From contig NC_064622.1 in NCBI RefSeq assembly GCF_023898315.1, positions 81,283,387 through 81,347,386 on the forward strand: 64,000 nucleotides of DNA. The letters run 5' to 3'. Origin of the DNA: Schistocerca nitens (lineage: Eukaryota; Arthropoda; Insecta; Orthoptera; Acrididae). The notes under the pieces were generated by a model. The model was given only the letters and a program-made list of their open reading frames with translations. It was not told where the DNA came from and made no database searches. A program made the translations under genes and the position numbers. Positions 21,705 to 31,519 of the stretch are shown here, one piece after another. Numbering within the stretch: the stretch's first letter is position 1; each line of letters opens with the position of its first letter.

Positions 21705-22155
21705 ATAAAACTTACTAATAAATAATAATAGATGTCGTGCGACTAGGGCCTCCCGTCGAGTAGACCGTTCGCCGGGTGCAAGTCTTTCGATTTGACGCCA
21801 CTTCAGCGACTTGCGCGTCGATGGGGATGAAATGATGATGATTAAGACAACACAACACCCAGTCCCTGAGCGGAGAAAATCTCCGACCCAGCTGAGAATC
21901 GAACCCGGGCCCTTACGATTGACATTCTGTCGCGCTGACCACTTTTTTTTTTTTTTTACTATTTTTGTTCGATATACTTCGTTGCGTTCGGTCGGGGCGG
22001 ACATCACAAGACATCCGTTCAAATTGATCGTTGGTTCCTTGACTCAGTTTTTCAGTTTTTTTATTACAGGGAGCACGCAGCCCGCTGACCGAACACGCTG
22101 AGCTACCGTGCCGGCTACCCACTCATCTACCGGGGGCGGACATAAAACTTACTAA
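21705..22155 (-). repeat. tRNA-headed SINE, family C, 14-bp target-site duplication, with nested SINE
   Basis: On the minus strand it starts with a tRNA-like head (GGTAGATGAG, later GGTTCGATTCTC). After a body with AATCATCATCATTTCATCCC it ends in a TAT/TTA-rich tail near 21720-21732. Perfect duplications ATAAAACTTACTAA flank it at 21705-21718 and 22142-22155. Its head is split by the family-D SINE at 21944-22116. The anticodon-like loop may be Asp (GTC), but the copy is degenerate. Confidence 0.85.
21938..22123 (-). repeat. SINE family D nested in family C
   Basis: The body (21944-22116) begins with a T-run on the plus strand, that is, an A-rich tail on the minus strand. It ends with a tRNA-like head (GCTGAGCTACCGTGCCGGC read on the plus strand). 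The flanks ACCACT (21938-21943) and ACCCACT (22117-22123) look like a short duplication. It interrupts the tRNA-like head of the family-C SINE. Confidence 0.75.
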
Positions 22156-22480
22156 GAAAATGCGAAACATAAATCAGACAAAAGGGATGATTTTTGAGTG
22201 GCAAAGCAGTTATTGGGGTGGAAATTATACAAATTCACGCCTGAATTAATCCCTCTTAAAAAGCAATCTGACTTTGCTTACATGAATCCACTGTGAGGCC
22301 CAATTCTATGCAAATGGAATCGGCTACGATCAAGTGCACGCAAACTATGGTTCACGGATAACAGGGAGCTGTGAATATCATTTAACAACCCTATGCCGTT
22401 GCAGGAATACTTCACCTAGATTCAGATGGCAGCAGAAAGCGGCGGGCTGTGGGCAGTGAGCGGCGCACTGCAGCAACTGT
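22149..22480. repeat. Unnamed repeat R1, left half
   Basis: The segment is colinear with 28918-29250: ACATAAATCAGA, GAATTAATCCCTCTTA, AATCCACTGTGAGG and GAGCGGCGCACTGC recur with point differences. It is split from its right half (26271-26455) by the CR1 insertion. No coding or terminal repeat was seen. Confidence 0.8.
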
Positions 22481-22556
22481 ACATCTACATCTACATCTAC
22501 ATGACTACTCTGAAATTCACATTTAAGTGCTTGGCAGAGGATTCGTCGAACCACAA

Positions 22557-25397
22557 TCATACTATCTCTCTACCATTCCACTCCCGAACAGCGCGCGGGA
22601 AAAACGAACGCCTAAACCTTTCTGTTCGAGCTCTGATTTTTCTTATTTTATTTTGATGATCATTCCTACCTATGTAGGTTGGGCTCAACAAAATATTTTC
22701 GCATTCGGAAGAGAGAGTTGGTGACTGAAATTTCGTAAATAGATCTCGCCGCGACGAAAAACGTCTTTGCTGTAATGACTTCCATCCCAATTCGCGTGTC
22801 ATATCTGCCACACTCTCTCCCCTACTACGTGATAATACAAAACGAGCTGCCCTTTTTTACACCCTTTCGATGTCCTCCGTCAATCCCACCTGGTAAGGAT
22901 CCCACACCGCGCAGCAATATTCTAACAGAGGACGAACGAGTGTAGTGTAAGCTGTCTCTTTAGTGGACTTGTTGCATCGTCTAAGTGTCCTGCCAATGAA
23001 ACGCAACCTTTGGCTCGCCTTCCCCAAAATATTATCTATGTGGTCTTTCCAACTGAAGTTGTTCGTAATTTTTACACCCAGGTACTTAGTTGAATTGACA
23101 GCCTTGAGAATTGTACTATTTATCGAGTAATCGAATTCCAACGGATTTCTTTTGGAACTCATGAGGATCACCTCACACTTTTCGTTATTTAGAGTCAACT
23201 GCCACCTGCCACACCATACAGCAATCTTTTCTAAATCGCTTTCCAACTGATACTGGTCTTCGGATGACCTTACTAGACGGTAAATTACAGCATCATCTGC
23301 GAACAACCTAAGAGAACTGCTCAGGTTGTCACGCAGGTCATTTATATAGATCAGGAACAGCAGAGGTTCCAGGACGCTTCCCTGGGGAACACCTGATATC
23401 ACTTCAGTTTTACTCGATGATTTGCAGTCTATTACTACGAACTGCGACCATCCTGACAGGAAATCACCAATCCAGTCGCACAACTGAGGCGATACCCCAT
23501 AGGCCCGCAGCTTGATTAGAAGTCGCTTGTGAGGAACGGTCTCAAAAACTTTCCGGAAATCTAGAAATACGGAATCAACTTGAGAGCCCCTGTCGACAGC
23601 GGCCATTACTTCGTGCGAATAAAGAGCTAGATGCGTTGCACAAGAACGATGTTTTCTGAAACCATGCTGATTACGTATCAATAGATCGTTCCCTTCGAGG
23701 TGATTCATAATGTTTGAATACAGTATATGCTCCAAAACCCTACTGCAAACCGACGTCAATGATATAGGTCTGTAGTTAGATGGATTACTCCTACTACCCT
23801 TCTTAAACACTGGTGCGACCTGCGCAATTTTCCAATCTGTAGGTACAGATCTATCGGTGAGCGAGCGGTTGTATATGAGTGCTAAGTAGGGAGCTATTGT
23901 ATCTGCGTAATCTGAAAGGAACCTAATCGGTATACAATCTGGACCTGAAGACTTGCCGTATCAAGCGATTTGAGTTGCTTCGCAACCCCTAAGGTATCTA
24001 CTTCTAAGAAACTCATGCTAACAGCTGTTCGTGTTTCAAATTCTGGAATATTCCATTCATCTTCCCTGGTGAAGGGATTTCGGAAAACTGCGTTCAATAA
24101 CTCCGCTTTAGCGGCACAGTCGTCGGTAACAGTACCATCGGCACTGCGCAGCGAAGGTATTGACTGCGTCTTGCCGCTTGTGTACTTTACATACGACCAG
24201 AATTTCGTCGGATTTTCTACCAAATTTCGAGACAATGTTTCGTCGTGGAACCTATTAAAGGCATCTCGCATTGAAGTCCGTGCCAAATTTCGCGCATCTG
24301 TAAATTTTAGCCAATCTTCGGGATTTCGCGTTCTTCTGAACTTCGCATGCTTTTTCCGTTGCCTCTGCAAGAGTTCGCACCTGTTTTGTGTACCACGGGG
24401 GATCAGTTCCATCTCTTACCAGTTTATGAGGTATGAATCTCTTAATTGCTGTTGCTACTATATCTTTGAATTTGAGCCACATCTCGTCTACATTTGCATG
24501 GTCAGTTCGGAAGGAATGGAGACTGTCTCTTAGGAAGGCTTCTAGTGACACTTTATCCGCTTTTTTAAATAAAATTATATTGCGTTTGTTTCTGGTGGAT
24601 TTGGAAGAAACAGTATTGAGCCTAGCTACAACGACCTTGTGATCACTAATCCCTGTATCAGTCATAATGCTCTCTATCAGCTCTGGATTGTTTGTGGCTA
24701 AGAGGTCAAGTGTGTCTTCGCAACCATATACAATTCGCGTGGGTTCGTGGACTAACTGTTCGAAATAATTTTCGGAGAAAGCATTTAGGACAATCTCGGA
24801 AGATGTTTTCTGCCTACCACCGGTTTTGAACAAGTATTTTTGCCAACATATCGAGGGAAGGTTGAAGTCCCCACCAACTATAACCGTATGAGTGGGGTAT
24901 TTATTTGTTACGAGACTCAAATTTTCTCTGAACTGTTCCGCAACTATATCATCGGAGTCTGGGGGTCGGTAGAAGGAGCCAGTTATTAACTTAGTTCGGT
25001 TGTTAAGTATAACCTCCACCCATACCAATTCGCTCGGAGTATCTACTTCGACTTCACTACAAGATAAACCACTACTGACAGACACAAACACTCCACCACC
25101 AATTCTGCCTACTCTGTCTTTCCTGAACACCGTCTGAGACTTCGTAAAAATTTCTGCAGAACTTATTTCAGGCTTTAGCCAGCTTTCTGTACCTATAACG
25201 ATTTCAGCTCCTGTGCTTTCTATTAGCGCTTGAAGCTCAGGGAGTTTCCCAGCACAACTACAACAATGTACAACTACAATTCCGACTGTTCCTTGATCCA
25301 AGCACGTCCTGTATTTGCGATGCACCCATTGAGATTGCAGCCCACCCCGTACTTTCCCGAGGCCTTCTAACCTAAAAAACCGCCCAGTCCACGCCAC
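22557..25397 (-). pseudogene. CR1 ORF2: endonuclease and reverse transcriptase, frameshifted
   Basis: The N-terminal part (25397 to about 24255) is an APE-type endonuclease: TESWLKPEIS, SFYRPPDSDD, VGGDFNLPSICW and TGISDHKVVV carry the Glu, Asp/Asn and Ser-Asp-His sites. The next piece (24412-23894) leads into the reverse transcriptase (23810-22857), with FRKGSR..YRPISLTSVCSRVLE fingers, FLDFRKVFETVPH, SGVPQGSVLEPLLF and the catalytic LRLFADDAVIYR. The C-terminal piece (22811-22557) has KRAARF and ADMTRELGW. Frameshifts occur between these parts (near 24260-24400, 23850 and 22830). The enzyme would nick DNA and prime reverse transcription at the nick; this copy is inactive. Confidence 0.9.
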
Positions 25398-26246
25398 ACA
25401 GCCTCCGCTACCCGTGTAGCCGCCAGCTGAGTGTAGTGAACTCCTGACCTATTCAGCGGAACCCGAAACCCCACCACCCTATGGCGCAAGTCAAGGAATC
25501 TGCAGCCAACACTGTCACAAAACCGTCTGAGCCTCTGATTCAGACCCTCCACCCGGCTCTGCACCAAAGGTCCGCAGTCGGTTCTGTCAACGATGCTGCA
25601 GATGGTGAGCTCTGCCTTCATCTCGTAAGCAAGACCGGCAGCCTTCACCAAATCAGATAGCCGCTGGAATCCAGAGAGAATTTCCTCAGATGCAAAGCGA
25701 CACACATCATTAGTGCCGACATGTGCCACCACCTGCAGCTGGCTGCACCCTGTGCTCTTCATGGCATCCGGAAGGACCCTTTCCACATCAGGAATGACTC
25801 CACCCGGAATGCACACGGAGTGCACACTGGATTTCTTCCCCTCCTTAGCCGCCATATCCCTAAGGGCCCCATTATGCGCATAACATTGGAGCTCCCAACT
25901 ACCAATAAGCCCACCCTCTGTGATTGCCCGGACCTTGAAGACTGAGAATCATCCTCTGAAACAGGGCAGGCAGCTGCATCTGGCTCAGCTAGAGACAGTG
26001 CCTGAAACCTGTTTGTCAGACGCACCGGGGAGGCTTTCTGATCAGCCTCCGGGGACGTCTTTCGCTGCCTGCCACGCCTTGGAACGACCTCCCAATCAAC
26101 CACAGGCGAGGGCTCAGCCCCACTGCGGGCAGCAACCGGAGCAACCACAGCGGCAGACCGATCTGGGGACAGACGAGACGAGGTTGATATCCCCGTGATA
26201 CCCAAGTCCGGCTCCCCACAGTGGTGCCCATTGGCGACAGCCTCAA
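25367..26246 (-). pseudogene. CR1 ORF1 with SGNH-hydrolase (esterase) domain, frameshifted
   Basis: The open frame enters from the truncated 5' end at about 26265 and shows a Pro/Arg-rich linker (VVPRRGRQRKTSP). Then VVGSSNVMRIMGPL carries the block-I nucleophile Ser region of SGNH/GDSL hydrolases. After a frameshift near 25800, HVGTNDVCRF gives the block-III Gly-x-Asn-Asp, and RSGVHYTQLAATRVAEA gives the block-V His. Esterase domains in ORF1 are established for CR1-like LINEs; their role in transposition is unclear. Usual ORF1 N-terminal parts are missing. The Asp normally three residues before the block-V His appears as Arg/Ser here. Confidence 0.8.
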
Positions 26247-26270
26247 GCTGCGCGACCGAAGTCAGCGCCG

Positions 26271-26455
26271 CTGTAATGTCCTGACGCGTCCACGAAAACT
26301 TGCAAACTACGCGGACTGGCGGTCTGATTATTAGAAGGCCAAAAACTACCCTCTCAGATCCCTGAAAAAGTGTGAGGTGAACCCATACGCTAGTCTGGCC
26401 AACCAGTATGATTCACAGGCACGATAGCACGTGCTGGAATTGCCAAACTTCAGTT
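26271..26455. repeat. Unnamed repeat R1, right half
   Basis: Colinear with about 29246-29447: AAACTTGCAAACTA, TCTGATTATTAGAA, CCCTCTCAGA, CACAGGCACGA and GCCAAACTTCAG recur. It directly follows the CR1 5' border and completes the copy begun at 22149. Confidence 0.8.
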
Positions 26456-27180
26456 GGCCGACTTTGCCGACAAAAACAAAAACTGCACCCCCTCTTTTGG
26501 TCATTCAACCACGGGTCATACACACACACACTGCTGCATGCCTGCAAAAGTTTTGTAATTTTCTATGTGTCAGAATTGTTCCTGTGGACCCCTCAGGTCT
26601 TTGACATACGTCCCTGAACATAAAAACAATAATCGTATGGTTAAAAGATCACGGAAACATTTAACTAACCCAGTCACATAGAATCTGAGGTCAGAGATGA
26701 TTGTTTTCCCTAACTACAATACAATATCTTTGAGCACTGAGCAGTCTCTGCCAAAATGCCGTAAACGCAAAATAAGCAAAATGTACATGAAATGTGTAAT
26801 ATAGCGAGACTTCACACAAATGACACAAACAAAATAAATACATGTGTCAATTTCAACAGGTTGTTTCATTATTAGTGTATTGGTTTTGTGTGATCTTTTG
26901 TCAATCTTAGATTTTAGATGAGAATGACCTTTTACCCCAGTACATATTTAAATATAGAGTTATCCCTTAAAAGATTACCTTTAACCTAATGAAATAAATA
27001 CAGCAAGGCACACAACAATAGGAACTAAAAAACACAAATATATTTAAAGTCTCTTATTTCTCCCTTCTGAAGGGCCTTTAGTGAGTCTAAAAACTAACCT
27101 AAACATTAGATGGACAAATAAACACAGCACTACAGTCAAGATATATTAACAGGTTAGATGTGGCAGGTGTAGTGGGTGAT
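26456..27180. other. Unassigned AT-rich sequence
   Basis: No coding region or repeat ends were recognised. After 26640 it is strongly AT-rich. Confidence 0.4.
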
Positions 27181-27860
27181 TTGGTGCTGAACATAATCAG
27201 TAGTGGGAGCAGTTTCGGGGAAGGACCTGTCTCCATCTATGTCAGCAACACGTAGGCATCTGGACTACTCACTGACCAGAGATGTTGCATCTGCTAACAA
27301 ACGGTTGCTCTTGTTGAAGACAGTCCTCCAGCAGCAGTTGTCAGTGTCAAGGCAGGTGTCCGGAGATGTCAATCGATTGGTCCGGCGCTCTCCAGTTGCT
27401 CCTTTCTGGTCAGCATCGCTGTTACGTTTAGGTCGGATCCCTCGGTACTCTTGCGCAGACTGTGGTGGTGCCAAGTGGTCATGTGACGTCAGAGGCGAGT
27501 CGCCGTTACCTACTGGCTGCAGGTGAGGCATCCCTGTGGTTGCTTTCACTCTCCATTGGTACGAGTGAAAGAGACGAACAGGACTGCATCCACGCCTCCG
27601 TCGCCCTTGAGCTGCTCCAGTGTCATCGCGTCCGCTGGATGCCAGCACTGTCGCTCCAGGGTGGGGGGCGGGTCGCTTGTAACTCACAGCTGCCGATCTG
27701 GCCTGCGGTAACGTCAGGTCACCCGGTCTCTTGTCCGGGGACGTCGCCCCTGCTGTGACGTCACGCTGGCAGCCGCACCCAAGCTCTCGCTAAGACACGT
27801 AAAGCCTGCCAGCCGCCTTGTGATACGGACGGCTGCGCTGCACCAAGCCACGTCCAGCCG
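27181..27860. other. GC-rich block of unknown nature
   Basis: A sharp rise in GC content, with many CpG dinucleotides, against AT-rich flanks. Overlapping open stretches on both strands (27203-27526 plus, 27265-27687 minus, 27462-27758 plus) have no recognisable domain. Several GTGACGTCA-like motifs occur (27483-27490, 27757-27763). It could be a promoter-type island, a solo LTR or part of an unknown element. No inverted or direct terminal repeats were found by eye. Confidence 0.35.
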
Positions 27861-28208
27861 CGGGCTTCTACTAAGTCACCGTTTGGAACGCCATAGTCCT
27901 CTGCACAACCCTTAGCACACATTTTAGTGCCGTGTTTTTGCAATAGATGTTTACTCAAACACAAATGTAGAAAATCATAAATGTAAGAGTAGGGAAGGAA
28001 TAGCGATGGAGGGATTTTTTTTTTTTTTTTGGTAGGGGAGGGATAAACCATGCTAAGTGGACACAAGTACATAGCAGTCTGATGGAGTGTGAGTTAGACC
28101 AGAAGGCGACTCTTACACAGTACAGAAATACACAGAAATATAATTAATTATAATTGCACGCTTACAGTAATCTAATTTTTAAAAAAAATTGTAGGTGGAA
28201 GACAAAGC

Positions 28209-28403
28209 TGGCCGGTGTGGCCGAGCGGTTCTAGGCGCTTCAGTCTGGGACCGCGCGACCGCTACGGTCGCAGGTTCGAATCCTACCTCGGGCATGGATG
28301 TGTGTGCTGTCCTTAGGTTAGTTAGGTTTAAGTAGTTCTAAGTTCTAGGGGATTGATGACCTCAGATGTGAAGTCCCATAGTGCTCAGAGCCATTTGAAG
28401 CAT
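28209..28403 (+). repeat. SINE family A
   Basis: Head GGCCGGTGTGGCCGAGCGGT with B box GGTTCGAATCC, the TTAGGTTAGTTAGG core and end AGAGCCATTTGAAGC. A target-site duplication could not be defined clearly. Confidence 0.9.
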
Positions 28404-28669
28404 TTTCAAACACAAAGTAGTGGAAAGGTTATGTTGCCAACACTACAAAACACAAACCGCAACACATGCTTAGAAGTACAAAAACAAACAGAATACAGTG
28501 GTGTGCATAAAAGTGTGTCGTGAAAATCATAAGAAATGCATACTGCTGCAGAAAAACAAAAAATTAGAACAAAATTATCAGAGTCTAGCGCAGGAAAACG
28601 ATGATGTGCTGGCAAACGACATTTTCCAATGCAAGCGAGAAATCAAGAAGAGATCATCGTAAGTACAAA

Positions 28670-28866
28670 ATGGTTCAAATGGCTCTGAGCACTATGGGAC
28701 TTAATATCTGAGGTCATCAGTCCCCTAGACTTAGAACTACTTAAACCTAACTAACCTAAGGACATCACACACATCCATGCGCGAGGCAGGATTCGAACCT
28801 GCGGCCGTAGCAGCAGCGCGGTTCCGGACTGAAGGGCCTAGAACCGTTCGGCCACAGCGGCCGGCT
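28670..28866 (-). repeat. SINE family A
   Basis: On the plus strand it begins AATGGTTCAAATGGCTCTG and ends with GGCCACAGCGGCCGGC, so the full tRNA-like head is present. The duplication is not clear. It lies just left of the uninterrupted R1 copy and is opposite in orientation to the SINE at 28209. Confidence 0.9.
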
Positions 28867-28911
28867 ACAGTGATCTGATGGCAACCTTTGTCACCACCGC
28901 CAACGCCGTTG

Positions 28912-29447
28912 GATTTACTAAAGAAGTGCCAAACATAAATCAGAAAACAGGAATGATGTTTGATTGTGAACCATTTATTGAGATGAAATCTATACAAATT
29001 CTCCCCTGAATTAATCCCTCTTACGACGCAATCTGACTTTGTTTACGTGAATCCACTGTGAGGTCCAACTCTACTCAAATGGAATCAGCTACGACCAAGT
29101 GCGTCACGAACTGTGGTTCACGGAGAACAAGGAACTGTGAATATCATGTAACAGCCCTACGCCGGTGCAGCAATACTGCACCTTGATTCAGACGGCAGCA
29201 GAAAACGGCGCGCTGTTGGCAATGAGCGGCGCACTGCGGCAGCTGTAATATTCTGACGGGTCGACGAAAACTTGCAAACTATGTGGACTGGCTTTCTGAT
29301 TATTAGAACGCCGGAAATTTCCCTCTCAGAGCCCTGAAATCCCGGCAGATTTCAGTGTGTGACGCACCCATTCGCTGGCCAGGCCGAACAATTTGACTCA
29401 CAGGCACGACAGCGCATGCTAGAATTGTCAAACTTCAGATGGCAGAC
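28912..29447. repeat. Unnamed repeat R1, uninterrupted copy
   Basis: About 535 bp matching the two halves at 22149-22480 and 26271-26455. The join reads GCGGCAGCTGTAATATTCTG near 29237-29256, with no LINE. Similarity stops at about 29447. It has no coding capacity; a solo LTR or non-autonomous element is possible. Confidence 0.8.
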
Positions 29448-30476
29448 ACAGGTTGAGTAGGTTCACCCTCAAGATATACTATATGTCCGAGATGATATGT
29501 AGTTCCAATCTCGGTACAGTTGGAAAATGCCACTGGCTCTCAGTCCACCACAAGTTGCAGACCACAACTCTCACCCACTTGGGAAAGACCTGACGTTCTC
29601 CACATGGTGTGGATCAGAAGACGAAGAAGGCAAAGAATCACAATCACTTTCCAACAAGCGTCGGTACGGGATTTGAATTAACAGAAAAAGCCGCCTCCAC
29701 GTTGTACAAACCAATCGAACTATCCTCTACTCATTTGAATCTCTCCTCTTGACTGTTCTGCTGGCCTGGTAGCCAATCCAGACGCAGCACCGAAGCTCCC
29801 GTGCTGGGTGAGCAAACCTGTGCTTTGCATATCCTGAGAGAAGCCAATCAGCGATTCAGAATCACTCTTGTCTGAAAAACGAAGATTTTAGACTAGGGAG
29901 GCGTCGTTCTCACAGTAAGCATGGCCATGTTTTGGCAAAAAGTGTCTACCTAGACGGAACCACAGTCCCTCGTTTATGGAGAGATCTAATCTTTCAAGGT
30001 CAAACATTTCCAATTTCTGAAAGAAGACTATTCAGCTTTCCAGACAGTCACACCCGTGAAATATATGTTTTTTTCCGCTCGCTAAAAGAAACTGGCGACT
30101 TTCTGGCGTAGGGGAGTTACAGTCTTGCCTCCACTAAACACATGCACCAGCCACTCTGTTCATATCATTCCAGCTTCTAACATGAGAATGCTTGTAGCAT
30201 GCTACAAGCCTATTCTGAGTAAGCCTACTGGACTCTACACCCATCTGGAACATTGTATTCGTGCCGAGGTTTCACTGTACAATTTTTGTCCCGCAAACTT
30301 CCCTCCATTACTATAACGACAATTCCTTGATGTCACAGAATGTGTCCTATAAGCCAATCCCTTTTTCTTACTGCCAGCAAATATCGTAAGCAGTAGACTC
30401 AGTTTGCATCTGATGATGACGGTGTCTAAGGCAATGAAAACAGTCATGTGCCAATAAAAATACTGTCAATTCGAGA
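29448..30476. other. Unassigned region
   Basis: No strong coding or repeat signals. The stretch 30405-30470 (CTGATGATGACGG, later CCAATAAAAA) is faintly like a Penelope-type 3' UTR, but this is too weak to call. Confidence 0.35.
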
Positions 30477-30701
30477 CAGAGAATTCTTAAAAATGGTTCA
30501 AATGGCTCTGAGCACTATGGGACTCAACTGCTGAGGTCATTAGTCCCCTAGAACTTAGAACTAGTTAAACCTAACTAACCTAAGGACATCACAAACATCC
30601 ATGCCCGAGGCAGGATTCGAACCTGCGACCGTAGCGGTCTTGCGGTTCCAGACTGCAGCGCCTTTAACCGCACGGCCACTTCGGCCGGCAGAGAATTCTT
30701 A
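30477..30701 (-). repeat. SINE family A with perfect 13-bp target-site duplication
   Basis: The body spans 30490-30688 with a complete head ending CGGCCACTTCGGCCGG on the plus strand. CAGAGAATTCTTA flanks it at 30477-30489 and 30689-30701. The perfect duplication implies a fairly recent insertion. Confidence 0.95.
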
Positions 30702-30943
30702 TTTTGCTTAAAGTTCTTAAGTTCAAAACTAATGCAAATGATAGTTTGCAGAGCTCACAGTGGCCTCAAGAGTTGTCATTTCATAGCAAATTGGATAGTG
30801 GAGGCTTGGATCAAATGATCTCTTGGTCAGACATCTGGCAATGTGTTGTTCCAGCTTGCACAGAAAAGTCCAACGACTATAGTAAACAAAATTCCACCTT
30901 TGTCACAATTTCTTTTACTAATAATTAATAAAAAAAATATGTA

Positions 30944-31047
30944 GGTTGCAGTAGTTATATGGAGATGAAGAGGCTTGCTCAGGATAGAGGGGAAAGCTGC
31001 ATCAAACCAGCGTTCGGACTGACGACCAAAAGAAGAACAACAATAAT
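30944..31047 (+). repeat. RTE family-A LINE, 3' end only
   Basis: The sequence is colinear with 62038-62141: GTAGGTTGCAGTAG, GGAGATGAAGA, GCTGCATCAAACCAG and a final ACAACAATAAT. It is an extremely 5'-truncated insertion of about 100 bp. Confidence 0.8.
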
Positions 31048-31519
31048 GCTTTTGGTTTAATCCTCTTTATTTTGGCTTTTTAGTTACAATTGCATTGCAT
31101 AGGTAACGTACTAGCCACAAAATTCTAGTCTGGGCGTGCCACCAAGAAGCACAGCACCATGAGTCCATGTATTGAGCGTGCGTACAACGTGCTGTATCGC
31201 TGCCAAAAGCTAATCCTGTTAAATAGTGTATCTGTACAGCCGTCAGGTATAGAACCGACAACCAAATGCGCTCTAGAACCACTGTAGATGTGTGTATCTC
31301 TTTGGCACTGATACTCCTTCGATTCTCTTCCAGCTCTGTCACTTCTTTTCAAAAATACCTGTGTTCATTTTCATAAATTAGCTAATCACATGTTTCCCAC
31401 TCTGCATACAGGTGACTGTGTAATATTTACATTATTAATAACATTTAATAACGTGTGAAGTACATAAAATCTGCAATGTTCAGTGCAGGAATGTGATACG
31501 TATAAAAATATCTGTAAAC

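Larger units (their letters stand above)
22481..26265 (-). mobile_element. CR1-clade LINE, 5'-truncated, inserted in R1
   Basis: About 3.8 kb on the minus strand. The order is ORF1 with an SGNH esterase domain, ORF2 with endonuclease and reverse transcriptase, then a 3' UTR ending in a hexamer tail (ACATCTACATCTACATCTAC on the plus strand at 22481). Comparison with the uninterrupted R1 copy at 28912-29447 places both borders. The duplicated target is degenerate (CAGCAACTGT beside 22480 and a CAGCGCCGCTGT-like sequence beside 26262-26274). The 5' end starts inside the ORF1 frame, hence truncated. Confidence 0.85.

Noticed and set aside
23970-24533. 187-residue plus-strand open stretch
   Set aside because: It is antisense to the CR1 ORF2, which has clear domain motifs.
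27265-27687. 140-residue minus-strand gene in the GC-rich block
   Set aside because: Overlapping open stretches of similar length on both strands and no domain; more likely a composition effect.
30405-30470. Penelope-like 3' UTR
   Set aside because: Only a short vague resemblance; no coding remnant next to it.
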